A program made the translations under genes and the position numbers. A stretch of DNA of 64,000 nucleotides, taken from assembly GCF_021432385.1 (NCBI RefSeq), contig NZ_JAEACT010000004.1, forward strand, positions 248,001 to 312,000. The letters are read 5' to 3'. This DNA comes from Clostridium hydrogenum. Lineage in GTDB: Bacteria; Bacillota; Clostridia; Clostridiales; Clostridiaceae. This document shows, in pieces, positions 28,118 to 36,781 of the stretch (within the stretch, counting starts at the first letter, position 1; every line of letters starts with the position of its first letter). Under the pieces are notes generated by a model. It saw only the letters and a program-made list of their open reading frames with translations, was not told the DNA's origin and made no database searches.

Positions 28118-29185
28118 CTATTGCCATCCCATTACCTCTTCAATTTTCCAAATTAACTTCTTTGACATTTTATCCTGTGTTTTTAAACTTGGATGGGAGT
28201 CAGAACCTATGCCATCACTTTCCAATTGTACATCAAAAAAGCAGGTATGTATCTTTGCATCATCCGTTAAGTTTTTAAATCTACGAACTGCATTTGTAAC
28301 CGCTGGGCACAAATCTTGCCCCATAGCCCCTAATGCACATATTATTTGTGAATTTGGGTTGCACCCTCTAACTTGATTTAAAAATTTATAGTATTCATCT
28401 TCAAACACTTGGACTCTTTCTTTGATGCCTTTTGTATAACTTGCATCATTTGTGCCTAAATTAATAACAATTAATTGGGGTTCAAATTTATGATTGTCCC
28501 AGATCTCATATTGTGATTTTCCAAGTTTTTCATCCAAACCACCATCTGTATATTTATAAAGTTCAGGCATAAGCCACTCTTCCGTGTTAGGAACATCTTT
28601 ATCTGTCCACGATGAAATAATTCCTATACCACTCCAGGAAATACAATTGAAATCTGCATTAAAATAACGAGCTGTCTTAGCCGCATATGCTTCCCAAGGG
28701 TTTTCTTGTGTTGTATTAAAGTCATCAACTCCGCAAACACCCTCAATACCATATCCGCAAGTTATTGAATCTCCAATAAACTCAATTCCGCGCGTTTTGC
28801 ACCTTGTCGGTGTTATTCCTACTTCACCTTCTACTATTATTTCTTTAATACCTACTTTTGCAAAAGCCGCTTCTGACATTTTAATCAATCTTATTTTAAC
28901 TTTACGCGATGTACTGCCCTCATATAATGAATAAATCCCCTCTTCACTGTCCAGCGAAAAACGTTTACTAGGCTCCTCATCATCATCTATAAAAACTGCT
29001 ACCCATGCCTTGAGTGCTTCCTCCAACTTAGATTTGTCTGTGCACAAAGCAACACTAACACTAGTACCTACGAATTCAAATTCAATTCCAGAACAAGAAT
29101 AATCTATATATCTTATATCTCCTATAACCTTTGTTCTCCCAAGTATTTTAACATTATCCTCATTAGCTTTAAAATTTACTTTCAT
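28118..29185 (-). CDS. SGNH/CE2-like carbohydrate esterase
   Basis: Esterase of 355 residues with a beta-sandwich N-domain (about 1-115) and a C-terminal SGNH hydrolase domain, the layout of carbohydrate esterase family 2. Catalytic Ser is in EFIGDSITCGYG (about residue 138), the Gly/Asn blocks follow (INLGTNDASY near 240), and the Asp/His block is DSHPSLKTQ near the C-terminus. No signal peptide is visible, so it appears cytoplasmic and may deacetylate imported oligosaccharides. It is a single gene, ending about 115 nt from the ECF sigma gene. Acetyl esterase activity is inferred from family. Confidence 0.85.
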   Translation of the reverse strand: MKVNFKANEDNVKILGRTKVIGDIRYIDYSCSGIEFEFVGTSVSVALCTDKSKLEEALKAWVAVFIDDDEEPSKRFSLDSEEGIYSLYEGSTSRKVKIRLIKMSEAAFAKVGIKEIIVEGEVGITPTRCKTRGIEFIGDSITCGYGIEGVCGVDDFNTTQENPWEAYAAKTARYFNADFNCISWSGIGIISSWTDKDVPNTEEWLMPELYKYTDGGLDEKLGKSQYEIWDNHKFEPQLIVINLGTNDASYTKGIKERVQVFEDEYYKFLNQVRGCNPNSQIICALGAMGQDLCPAVTNAVRRFKNLTDDAKIHTCFFDVQLESDGIGSDSHPSLKTQDKMSKKLIWKIEEVMGWQ

Positions 29186-29257
29186 GTAATTTCCCCCATT
29201 TAATAAGATTTCACAATATATTAAGCTTCCTAGAACTTCTAGGAAACTTTCTTTAAA

Positions 29258-29845
29258 TTATTTACAAAATACTCCAAACATTCTTCTAAAATAATTTTCC
29301 ATAAATTCTGTTACATTGTATTTTCCATCATTTACACACCAATCAAAAATAATACCCCTAGCAGCTATAAATAAATCGCTATTCATTATATCCAAATCTA
29401 TTTCTTCAGATATCTCACCTGACTTTTGACCTTTTATAAGAATCTCCTGCAAAAGATTTTGAATATATCTACCTTGTATAAGGAACATTTTTATTTCAGG
29501 AGTATATAAACATTTTGCAGTATCAACACCCAAAAGTTCGCTATATTTGGCATAATAGCTAAAAAATAATACAACATTTTCACAGACACTATTTTCTTCT
29601 AATCTATTTTTAACCTCTTCTCTAAAATAATCATCAATCCTTTTAAATACTTCAATTAGTATATCATTCTTTGATTTAAAATAATTATAAAAAGATCCTA
29701 TAGATACTTCTGCTTCCTTACAAATATCTTCAATTTTGATATTTGTATACCCTTTTTCCTCCATTAATTTTATTGCAACTTGATATATCTTATTTTTTGT
29801 AGCCTCTGCCTGTATTTGTCTACTATTTAGTTTTTCTTGTTTCAT
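29258..29845 (-). CDS. TetR/AcrR-family transcriptional regulator
   Basis: Regulator of about 195 residues. HTH (about 13-58) reads IKIEDICKEAEVSIGSFYNYF. The ligand domain is about 70-190. The frame opens at 29884, but ATG 29845 (MKQEKLNSRQ) follows TTAGGAGC and gives a normal length. A consensus promoter lies 65 nt upstream on the same strand, facing a second consensus promoter on the opposite strand about 30 nt away. No adjacent structural gene is co-oriented except the esterase downstream, which may or may not be its target. Confidence 0.88.
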   Translation of the reverse strand: MKQEKLNSRQIQAEATKNKIYQVAIKLMEEKGYTNIKIEDICKEAEVSIGSFYNYFKSKNDILIEVFKRIDDYFREEVKNRLEENSVCENVVLFFSYYAKYSELLGVDTAKCLYTPEIKMFLIQGRYIQNLLQEILIKGQKSGEISEEIDLDIMNSDLFIAARGIIFDWCVNDGKYNVTEFMENYFRRMFGVFCK

Positions 29846-29910
29846 AGTTAATCTGCTCCTAACAAAATAATATATTCCTAACAATTTAACCTTTTTTTGA
29901 TTTATCTTTA

Positions 29911-29938
29911 ATTATATTGGGTTGATTTTTTTTGTCAA
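29911..29938 (-). promoter_or_regulatory. TetR promoter (perfect consensus)
   Basis: Minus-strand -35 TTGACA (29938-29933), 16-nt spacer, -10 TATAAT (29916-29911). A GTTGA..TCAAC inverted repeat overlaps the -35 box (29921-29939), a possible operator. Confidence 0.75.
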
Positions 29939-29967
29939 CTTTAGTTAGTATAAACTTTTTTTTCTTA

Positions 29968-30025
29968 TTGACAAATAGCGATTAATATTATAAAATGAAC
30001 TTGTTCGCTGAATTAGTTCGCTGAA
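29968..30025 (+). promoter_or_regulatory. Orphan plus-strand promoter with tandem GTTCGCTGAA sites
   Basis: Plus-strand -35 TTGACA (29968-29973) with a TATAAA/TAAAAT -10 region (29989-29996). Immediately downstream are two direct copies of GTTCGCTGAA (30003-30012 and 30016-30025); the second reads GTTC-gct-GAAC, a palindrome. A strong terminator follows at 30131, with no gene between. Confidence 0.55.
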
Positions 30026-30130
30026 CAAACTCATTATTAATTAAAATAAGAGTTTTAAATATTATAATACATTTATACAATAATTCCCTTTATCCCCTTA
30101 TTACCATATACCCATAACCCTTTATAATTA

Positions 30131-30176
30131 AAAATAGAGTTGATAAAAAATAACTTTTTATCAACTCTATTTTTAT
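30131..30176 (+). terminator. Strong bidirectional-type terminator
   Basis: Near-perfect hairpin AATAGAGTTGATAAAAA..TTTTTATCAACTCTATT with T runs on both sides. It would end any transcript from the orphan promoter near 29968 and isolate the flagellin gene. Confidence 0.8.
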
Positions 30177-30317
30177 ATTAATCTTATATAAATCATCTAA
30201 TCTTTTCCATACAACCACCACTTCAAATACATTTCTTAACATGATATATTTATTTTTAAGGTTATGTTTTAAAGTTATTCCAAAATATTACGATAATAGT
30301 TTAGTATATACATTTTT

Positions 30318-30325
30318 GCCGATTG
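30318..30325 (+). promoter_or_regulatory. Probable sigma-D (flagellar) -10 element
   Basis: GCCGATTG, close to the sigma-28/sigma-D -10 GCCGATAT, 22 nt before the flagellin ATG. The expected TAAA -35 is poor (TTTA at 30300-30303). It supports late flagellar control and the start at 30347. Confidence 0.5.
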
Positions 30326-30346
30326 TCTATACAGGGAGGTATTTTT

Positions 30347-31183
30347 ATGATAATTGGTCACAACTTAAATGCACTTAATGCTTTACATTTTTTAAATATA
30401 AATCAACAATATATGAACAAAGCAATGCTTAGATTAAGTACTGGTAAAAGAATAAATTGCGCTGCCGATGATGCAGCTGGCCTTACAATTTCTCAAAGCA
30501 TGGAGGCTCAAATCAATGGTTTAAATGTTGCCATAAGAAATTCTCAAGATGGCATCTCTATGCTTCAAACTTCTGAAGGTGGCTTAAGTGAAACTCAATC
30601 TATCCTTCAAAGAATGAACGAACTTGCCACTCAAGCTGCAAATGATACTAATGGAACTTTAGATAGAACTACTATAAAAAATGAATTAACTGAACTGGGA
30701 AAAGAAATCGAACATATAGCAAGTTCAACAAATTTTAATGGTACAAATTTACTTTCTTCACCCTCTACCTTAACATTACAAATTGGGGCTACTTCAAATA
30801 GCTATGATTTGATGGCAATTAACTTCGGATCTATTAATATCGGAAGTGCTCTTGCCAATATAGCAAATGGAAATAGTATAGATGTTAGCACTTCAACTAA
30901 TGCTCATAATTCTATTTCTGTTATTCAAAATGCAATTAATTCTATATCAACTGCTAGATCAACAATAGGTGCTTATGAAAATAGACTTGGATATAATATA
31001 GATAACCTAACTAATGAAGCTGAAAATTTAACAGAAGCCGAATCACGAATTACTGATGCTGATATGGCAAAAGAAATTATGCAATATGCTAAATATAATG
31101 TTTTGCAGCAAGTTACACAGGCTATGTTCGCTCAATCCCTTAAAGAACCTGATAGGGTAATAAAGTTATTAGACAGCCTATAA
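30347..31183 (+). CDS. Flagellin, short form
   Basis: Filament protein of 278 residues. N-terminal D0/D1 (about 1-140) has IIGHNLNALNALHFLN, LRLSTGKRINCAADDAAGL and RMNELATQAANDTN. C-terminal D1/D0 (about 195-278) has ESRITDADMAKEIMQYAKYNVLQQVTQAMFAQ. The variable middle is only about 50 residues, so the filament surface domain is minimal. The second half ends LLDSL rather than the common LLR. ATG 30347 follows GGGAGG; an earlier in-frame ATG at 30323 lies inside the -10 element. It stands alone, away from any other flagellar gene in the window. Confidence 0.92.
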   Translation: MIIGHNLNALNALHFLNINQQYMNKAMLRLSTGKRINCAADDAAGLTISQSMEAQINGLNVAIRNSQDGISMLQTSEGGLSETQSILQRMNELATQAANDTNGTLDRTTIKNELTELGKEIEHIASSTNFNGTNLLSSPSTLTLQIGATSNSYDLMAINFGSINIGSALANIANGNSIDVSTSTNAHNSISVIQNAINSISTARSTIGAYENRLGYNIDNLTNEAENLTEAESRITDADMAKEIMQYAKYNVLQQVTQAMFAQSLKEPDRVIKLLDSL

Positions 31184-31200
31184 TTTTATTCATGTGAACT

Positions 31201-31490
31201 AAGTGTAGTGCAAAATCAAAGAACCTTTGGCAGGTGAAGAAAAATGATGTTAGTGAATAGCGGCTCAAAATCCTAAATAAAATTAATAAAACTAAGCGGC
31301 AAATTTTTTAAAGCTTAAGAGCTTTCGATAACTCGCCAAAAGACGCTCAGACAATCTAAAACTCTAAAGCTTTAAAAAATTTTCCACTAAGTTTTATACA
31401 ATTTTATTTTAGAAATTTTTTCGCCACTATTCCCTAACATCATTTTTTTCCTACACCTACCAAAGGTTCTTTGATTAATCCACTACATCT
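31201..31490. repeat. Element C, copy 1 (about 290-bp palindrome)
   Basis: Nearly the whole element is an inverted repeat. The outer 50 bp are almost perfect (ATCAAAGAACCTTTGG on the left, mirrored on the right; then GGTGTAGGAAAAA and ATGATGTTAG). The inner part pairs AAATTTTTTAAAGC with its complement. The centre is AACTCGCC-aaaag-ACGCTCAGACAATC. No coding frame. Confidence 0.8.
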
Positions 31491-31652
31491 TTGTTTCACA
31501 ATATATAATTATTTTCTAACAAATTAATACAGTAATTTTAATGATTTTAGTAATAATTATTGTTTCTGTACTACACCAAAATTCCGTAGGCACACTAATG
31601 TTTTTGATTAATTTATGTATTTGAAATGGATCACTAGAAATTAATAATATAG

Positions 31653-31690
31653 GTTCAAGAATTTTAATGGGCTTACGCCCAAGTCTCTGG
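31653..31690. repeat. Isolated module of element A
   Basis: AAGAATTTTAATGGGCTTAC followed by GCCCAAG matches the GGGC..GCCC module of A1, A4 and A5, without heptad arms. It lies between two C elements in a gene-free stretch (31184-31914). Confidence 0.55.
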
Positions 31691-31721
31691 TATGTGTTCT
31701 TTCCTTAAACCACTGTAAATG

Positions 31722-31907
31722 CGAAGTAAGTGTAGTTCAGGATGGTTTAAATAAAATTTTAATAAAACTTAGAGTGAAATATTTAAAAGGCTTAGATGTT
31801 TCAATTGTCTGAGCGCCCAGCGAGTTATTAAAACTTCTTAGGTTTTTAAAGTTTTTTGCCTTAGATTTATTAATTTTATTTAATATCCTGCAATACACTT
31901 ACTTCCC
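31722..31907. repeat. Element C, copy 2 (about 186-bp palindrome)
   Basis: Near-complete palindrome with ends GAAGTAAGTGTAGT and ACACTTACTTC, inner TTTAAATAAAATTTTAATAA against its complement, and centre TGTCTGAGCG-ccc-AGCGAGTTAT. It shares this core and the AAGTGTAG end with C1. It ends 7 nt from the carbonic anhydrase stop. Confidence 0.8.
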
Positions 31908-31914
31908 AATAATT

Positions 31915-32514
31915 TTATATTACTTTAACTTTTCCTGTTCCTAAATAATACTTTCCTTTAGCTATGGTAAGCTTGCCTTCTTTAACAAGGCTACTTAACA
32001 TTTCACTTTGCAAAAGCGTATCCACAGCTTGTTTTACATTTTCCTCTTCAACTTTTGCCGCAAGTTCACTTTGAGAAATATCTTTATTTCCTCTTGTATA
32101 TATATTTTTTATAATTGGTTCAAAATGTGCACTAAAGCCTGTTAATTTTTCTAACTTCATTACTTTCTCTACTGCATTTCCGGCAGCACCACAATTTTCA
32201 TGAGCTAAAACTAAAACATATGGAATTTCAAACTTTTCAATGGCAAATTCCACATTTTCAACTACTGTGTCATCTACAATATTGCCAGCATTGCGGATAA
32301 CAAATATATCACCAAGTCCAACATCAAAAATAATTTCTGGGGAAACACGTGAGTCAGAGCAAGTTATTACAACAGCCATAGGCTTTTGAGTATTTTCTAA
32401 TAATTCTTTACGCTTTTGAGCTGATAAATCTTTATTTAAAAGTTTCCCATTCGAAAATCTTTCATTTCCTTCTATTAATGCTTTTTCTGATAAACAGCTG
32501 TATACTTTATCCAT
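31915..32514 (-). CDS. Beta-class carbonic anhydrase
   Basis: Enzyme of 199 residues that interconverts CO2 and bicarbonate. Zinc ligands are Cys in VITCSDSRVSPE (about residue 53; CxDxR with its catalytic Asp-Arg pair) and His and Cys in AHENCGAAG (about 107-110). Length and domain are typical of bacterial beta-CAs. ATG follows AAGGAGACG. Single gene with C2 directly at its 3' end. Confidence 0.95.
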   Translation of the reverse strand: MDKVYSCLSEKALIEGNERFSNGKLLNKDLSAQKRKELLENTQKPMAVVITCSDSRVSPEIIFDVGLGDIFVIRNAGNIVDDTVVENVEFAIEKFEIPYVLVLAHENCGAAGNAVEKVMKLEKLTGFSAHFEPIIKNIYTRGNKDISQSELAAKVEEENVKQAVDTLLQSEMLSSLVKEGKLTIAKGKYYLGTGKVKVI

Positions 32515-32608
32515 GAACCGTCTCCTTAAAATTTTTAATTTATTATACCACTATTATTAAAGATATACCACCTTACACAGCCAAATTGCAAATAATAAAT
32601 GTATCCTG

Positions 32609-33487
32609 TTAAATAGCTTTTTTCTCTGGTTCCACATGAACAACTACATATTTTATTTTAAATTCTCTTTCAAGCATTTTTTCTATTTCTTCTGTAATTT
32701 TGTGACTTTTAAGAACTGTTAAATTTGGATTAACTCCTATAACAACCTCAAGTAGTATATTATTTCCGTGAATTCTTGCTTTAATATCCTTCACATACTT
32801 AACGTCTTTAATCATACTTATATTTTGTGTTATATTTTCTAGATTGCCCTTATCAAAGCCATCCGTCAAATTATGAGATGTTTCTTTAAATATTTCATAT
32901 CCGGTTTTGCATATTATAACTCCTACAATTATTGCTGCTAGTGGGTCTATCCATGGGAATCCAAACTGAGAAGCTATGATTCCAACTGCTGTACCAATAC
33001 CAACAAATGCATCTGAAATATTATCTTTTGCCGTTACCATTAACGACGTGCTATTAATTTTAAGTGCAGTATTTTTATTATAAAGATATACAATATATAT
33101 TATTATAGAACAAACAATTGCAACTACTGCGGCTAGCATATCCGGTACTTTTGCCTCAAAAAAAATAATAGAATGGATTCCATCATAAATTACCTTCAGC
33201 CCAACTCCTACCATTATCAAGGATGAAATAAGAGAAGCTACCGTTTCTGCTCTTAAATGTCCATATGCATGATCTTCATCTGCTGGCTTTCTAGATATTC
33301 TAATACCAACAATAATGGCGATTGATGCAATTATATCTGTAGAATTATTAAATCCATCGGCCACAAGTGCTTTTGAACTAGTAAAATATCCCACAATAAG
33401 CGTAAAGGCTGCCAAAACTATATACGCCATAAGGCTAATTCTTGCACCTCTCTCAGCAATTTTAAGATTTTTATAATTTTCTTCCAT
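32609..33487 (-). CDS. Cation diffusion facilitator transporter
   Basis: Membrane metal exporter of 292 residues. Six transmembrane segments lie within about 15-200, then a cytoplasmic domain of about 85 residues (FKIKYVVVHVEPEKK). Metal-site residues are seen in VADGFNNSTD (helix 2) and AKDNISDAF (helix 5, DxxxD), and DEDHAYGHLRAET is the conserved cytoplasmic loop. It likely exports divalent cations such as Zn2+, Mn2+ or Fe2+ by proton antiport; the helix 2 motif (N in place of the usual H/D) leaves the ion open. Single gene. Confidence 0.9.
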   Translation of the reverse strand: MEENYKNLKIAERGARISLMAYIVLAAFTLIVGYFTSSKALVADGFNNSTDIIASIAIIVGIRISRKPADEDHAYGHLRAETVASLISSLIMVGVGLKVIYDGIHSIIFFEAKVPDMLAAVVAIVCSIIIYIVYLYNKNTALKINSTSLMVTAKDNISDAFVGIGTAVGIIASQFGFPWIDPLAAIIVGVIICKTGYEIFKETSHNLTDGFDKGNLENITQNISMIKDVKYVKDIKARIHGNNILLEVVIGVNPNLTVLKSHKITEEIEKMLEREFKIKYVVVHVEPEKKAI

Positions 33488-33605
33488 AGCCTTCTCCTTT
33501 AGAATGTAATATGGTTATATAGATATACTTATATTATATTCATAACATAAAATATTACTCAAATTTATACAACTTTTAAAAATAGTCCGATATACTAAAG
33601 AAAGA

Positions 33606-33930
33606 GGCTGTGGCACAAAATTACTTAATACACAAATTTTAAACATTGTGAACCAACTAAATCAAAGTACAAAGTACAGAGTATAAAGTACAAAGAAGGA
33701 TGATTTACCTTTCCTTACGTCAGATAAATCTTAAACTTGACTGTTGTTAGCTTCGCTAACAACAGTCATGATTCGATTGCGTAAGCAATCAAAAATAAGT
33801 TATAAGATTTTCTGTAGCAAAACGGAAGAAAATCATCCTTCTTTGTACTTTGTACTTTATACTTTGTACTTTGGTTTAATTGGTTCTCATTAATTTTAAA
33901 TTACATATTAAATACCATTAGTGCACCAGC
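33606..33930. repeat. Element B copy 2, with element A copy 6 nested inside
   Basis: Ends GGCTGTGGCACAAAATTA (33606) and TTAGTGCACCAGC (33930) match family B termini. Between them 33663-33873 is a complete A element (subfamily II) with four heptads per arm, GATTTACC..GGTAAATC-like, TGTTGTTAGC..GCTAACAACA, GATTGCG..GCAATC and GATTTTC..GAAAATC hairpins. Both A arms carry AAAGTA-type heptads and one T-starting heptad. Confidence 0.85.
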
Positions 33931-33964
33931 AACCAATAATTAAAATTATGAATTTATAGTGAAA

Positions 33965-35002
33965 CTATTTTGAAATTGAAGCCACTTGAGAATGTTCATA
34001 GTCTATATCCCATTCTGCATATTTACTATCACCACGATGATCTGCTAATTTATAATTATCCTTTAAAAATTCTCCTAAATCATCACTTACCTTATTAGCT
34101 CCCCAAATATTTAAATGACCATAATTGTTCATATCATTTTTAAAATCAAGATTTATACTTTTCATCTTATCATCAGTATTATAATTAATAAATGGTATAT
34201 TGTTACTTTTAGCAATTTGTGCTACTTTATTAAACATCTTTTGTGGGTCCTTTACCCAATTTCCTAAATCCCCATCCGATTTTTTATCATCACAAGGCAT
34301 ATTTACAAAAACCAATTTAAATCCATCTTTTTTAGAAAGATCAATAATTTTATTTAAATATTCTTTAGTCCTACTTGGTATATCTGCTGTTTCCGTTGTT
34401 GGTGTGCTTATGGATTTATCCTTTCCATACCTATTCTCGCCAGCTTCAAAACCTTTTTCATAATAAACCTTGGAACTATCATAATTAAAATCTTCCTTCG
34501 TTAACTCCTGCCATCTATCATGATATTCTAATATAGGGAATATATAACTCATCCTACTTTTTAAAGGCACACAATTTTCAATGGCTTCAAGTTTATTAAG
34601 AGAAAATTTCATATTATCGAGATCATTTCTTATATATCCTTCATCACCATATTCATCTGTCAATCCTAAATAATACAAATCTACCACAACAATAGGATTC
34701 TTGTGTTTTTTTAAGACTTCCTTTAATAAATAATATGTTACATCAATAGGCTGACCACCAGTTGCATAATTATAGCTGGTTATACCATATTCGTGCCATA
34801 ATACATTTGGATCAACTCCTCCATTCATATGACTCGAACCCATTAAAACAACATCATAATTATCTTTTGTATCCTTATATAATCCATCAATCAACTTACC
34901 TCGCTGACTGTTTTTTTCTACAAATATAGGATTAATAACAATTATAATTAGCATTACTATTGTAAAAAAAATCAAACCTTTTTTAATTGCCTTTTTAACC
35001 AC
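33965..35002 (-). CDS. SGNH-fold protein, AlgX/DltD-like partner of MBOAT
   Basis: Membrane-anchored extracytoplasmic protein of 345 residues. A single N-terminal helix (about 10-30) is followed by an SGNH-type domain with VVLMGSSHMNGG (about residue 53, Ser) and, near the C-terminus, NYGHLNIWGA (His). It starts 11 nt after the stop of the MBOAT gene, on the same strand. Such pairs (AlgI with AlgJ/X, DltB with DltD, PatA with PatB) move acetyl groups across the membrane and onto a cell-surface polymer. The acceptor polymer cannot be identified here. Confidence 0.8.
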   Translation of the reverse strand: MVKKAIKKGLIFFTIVMLIIIVINPIFVEKNSQRGKLIDGLYKDTKDNYDVVLMGSSHMNGGVDPNVLWHEYGITSYNYATGGQPIDVTYYLLKEVLKKHKNPIVVVDLYYLGLTDEYGDEGYIRNDLDNMKFSLNKLEAIENCVPLKSRMSYIFPILEYHDRWQELTKEDFNYDSSKVYYEKGFEAGENRYGKDKSISTPTTETADIPSRTKEYLNKIIDLSKKDGFKLVFVNMPCDDKKSDGDLGNWVKDPQKMFNKVAQIAKSNNIPFINYNTDDKMKSINLDFKNDMNNYGHLNIWGANKVSDDLGEFLKDNYKLADHRGDSKYAEWDIDYEHSQVASISK

Positions 35003-35013
35003 AAATATACCTC

Positions 35014-36474
35014 CTAAAAGTGAAAATATATGAACTGACTAGGATTATACTCTGGTCCATATACACCAAATATAATAATAACCATTACAGCAATTAAATA
35101 TGTAGACCATCTAAACATCATATTCTTATTTAAAAACTTCTCGTATAAATCATCTTTTCTTTGAAGTAAATTTCCTATTAAGATTACAAATATGCCTACT
35201 ACAGCTACATAAAAATCTTTATACGATAATCCCAATTTAAAAATAGCACCGTTCATAAATACCCCAGGATTAAAATAAAACATATTCCTAATAAATCTCA
35301 TAGCATTTTTAAATGAATCTGCTTTAAAAAATATCCATGCAAAATCAACTAAAGCAAAAGTTATTAAAACCTGCATAAGTTTATACCCAAAAGTTTCTGT
35401 CTTAATTCTAAACCTTTCTATAAGCCTATTTTTAAGTGGTGCTAACACTTTTTCTATAACCTGATAAATACCATGCAAAGTTCCCCAAACTATAAAATTT
35501 AAAGCTGAACCATGCCACAAGCCGCTTACTATAAAGACAATCATAATATTTCTATAATTTTTTATAGTGCTGCATCTATTACCACCTAAAGGAATATAAA
35601 GATAGTCTTTAAACCAAGAGCAAAGTGTAATATGCCATCGTCTCCAAAATTCTTTTATTGATTTAGAAAAGTAAGGTTGCCTAAAATTCCTCGATAATTC
35701 AAATCCTAGAACTCCGGCAACTCCTATTGCCATATCGGAATAACCTGAAAAATCACAATAAATTTGAAAAGTAAAGAATATAGATGCAATAATAACTTCA
35801 AAGCCTTTATAACTATTTGGAGCTGCAAATACAGTATCAACTAACTTACTTAACCTATCTGCAACAACTAACTTCTGAAAAAGTCCCCAAAGAATCAAAA
35901 GCAAACCTCTTTTTATCTTTTCATATTCAAATGAATGTTTTTCATCAAATTGACACAGCATGTGCTTGGCCCTTTCTATAGGCCCTGCAAGTAGCTGTGG
36001 GAAAAAGGCTATAAATGTAGCAAACTTGCCCAAATTTTTTTCAGCCTTTATATCACCTCTATAGATATCTATAATATAAGCAATAGCTTCAAAAGTATAA
36101 AAAGATATTCCTATAGGTAATGTGTGATTAAAGGATTGTATATGTATATTAAAATGAAATATTGAAAGTATTCTTATGATAATTGTAGTAAAAAAATTAT
36201 AATATTTAAATACAAATAATATTGCTATATTGCATAAAATACTTATAATCATAATAAATTTTCTTAGCCTATTATCATACGTTTTATTCGATTTTTCTAT
36301 CAATAATCCCGCTAAATAACTAATCAGTGTAATTATCAAAAGCAAAATAACATATTTAGGATTAGCACTCATATAAAAACAATAACTTGATAAAAGAAGC
36401 CAAATCCAACGTACTTTATGAGGTATATTATAATAAACAATAACCACAACAAGGAAAAACAGCAAAAATTCCAT
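35014..36474 (-). CDS. MBOAT family O-acyltransferase (AlgI/DltB-like)
   Basis: Polytopic membrane acyltransferase of about 486 residues with roughly ten transmembrane segments. MBOAT signatures are PQLLAGPIERAKHML, QIYCDFSGYSDMAIG, FWRRWHITLCSWFKDYLYIPLGGNR (first part) and the invariant His in VSGLWHGSALNFIVWG. It passes an acyl group, usually acetyl, through the membrane to its SGNH partner encoded just downstream. The frame opens at 36498, but ATG 36474 (MEFLLFF) is the likely start. The two genes form one operon. Confidence 0.92.
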   Translation of the reverse strand: MEFLLFFLVVVIVYYNIPHKVRWIWLLLSSYCFYMSANPKYVILLLIITLISYLAGLLIEKSNKTYDNRLRKFIMIISILCNIAILFVFKYYNFFTTIIIRILSIFHFNIHIQSFNHTLPIGISFYTFEAIAYIIDIYRGDIKAEKNLGKFATFIAFFPQLLAGPIERAKHMLCQFDEKHSFEYEKIKRGLLLILWGLFQKLVVADRLSKLVDTVFAAPNSYKGFEVIIASIFFTFQIYCDFSGYSDMAIGVAGVLGFELSRNFRQPYFSKSIKEFWRRWHITLCSWFKDYLYIPLGGNRCSTIKNYRNIMIVFIVSGLWHGSALNFIVWGTLHGIYQVIEKVLAPLKNRLIERFRIKTETFGYKLMQVLITFALVDFAWIFFKADSFKNAMRFIRNMFYFNPGVFMNGAIFKLGLSYKDFYVAVVGIFVILIGNLLQRKDDLYEKFLNKNMMFRWSTYLIAVMVIIIFGVYGPEYNPSQFIYFHF

Positions 36475-36713
36475 CGAATTAAATAGCAAATAAAACACCT
36501 AATTTCTATGTATATTACAAAATATAATGAAAAAACAAATAGTTTTATTGATTTTTCATTATATATTTTATTGTATATTTATGAATTCCAAATTACATAA
36601 TTAATAACAAATTGATAACAAAAAGGTTACAAAACAATTACAAAAATCTTTACATAGTTTATCATAGTATTTTTTCTATTTAAAATCAATCTTTAAAATT
36701 TAACAACAACACA

Positions 36714-36753
36714 CAAAAAAAGCAGTTAGATTATCTTACACAAATCTAACTGC
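36714..36753 (-). terminator. Terminator after the SNF2 helicase gene
   Basis: Minus-strand hairpin GCAGTTAGATT..AATCTAACTGC followed by TTTTTTT, 29 nt downstream of the helicase stop. Confidence 0.85.
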
Positions 36754-36781
36754 CCTCAGCTATGATATCCTGCCTTTGCTT

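Noticed and set aside
29995..30024. Nine-residue leader peptide MNLFAELVR
   Set aside because: The ATG lies in the -10 region of the promoter, so it would not be transcribed, and it has no ribosome site.
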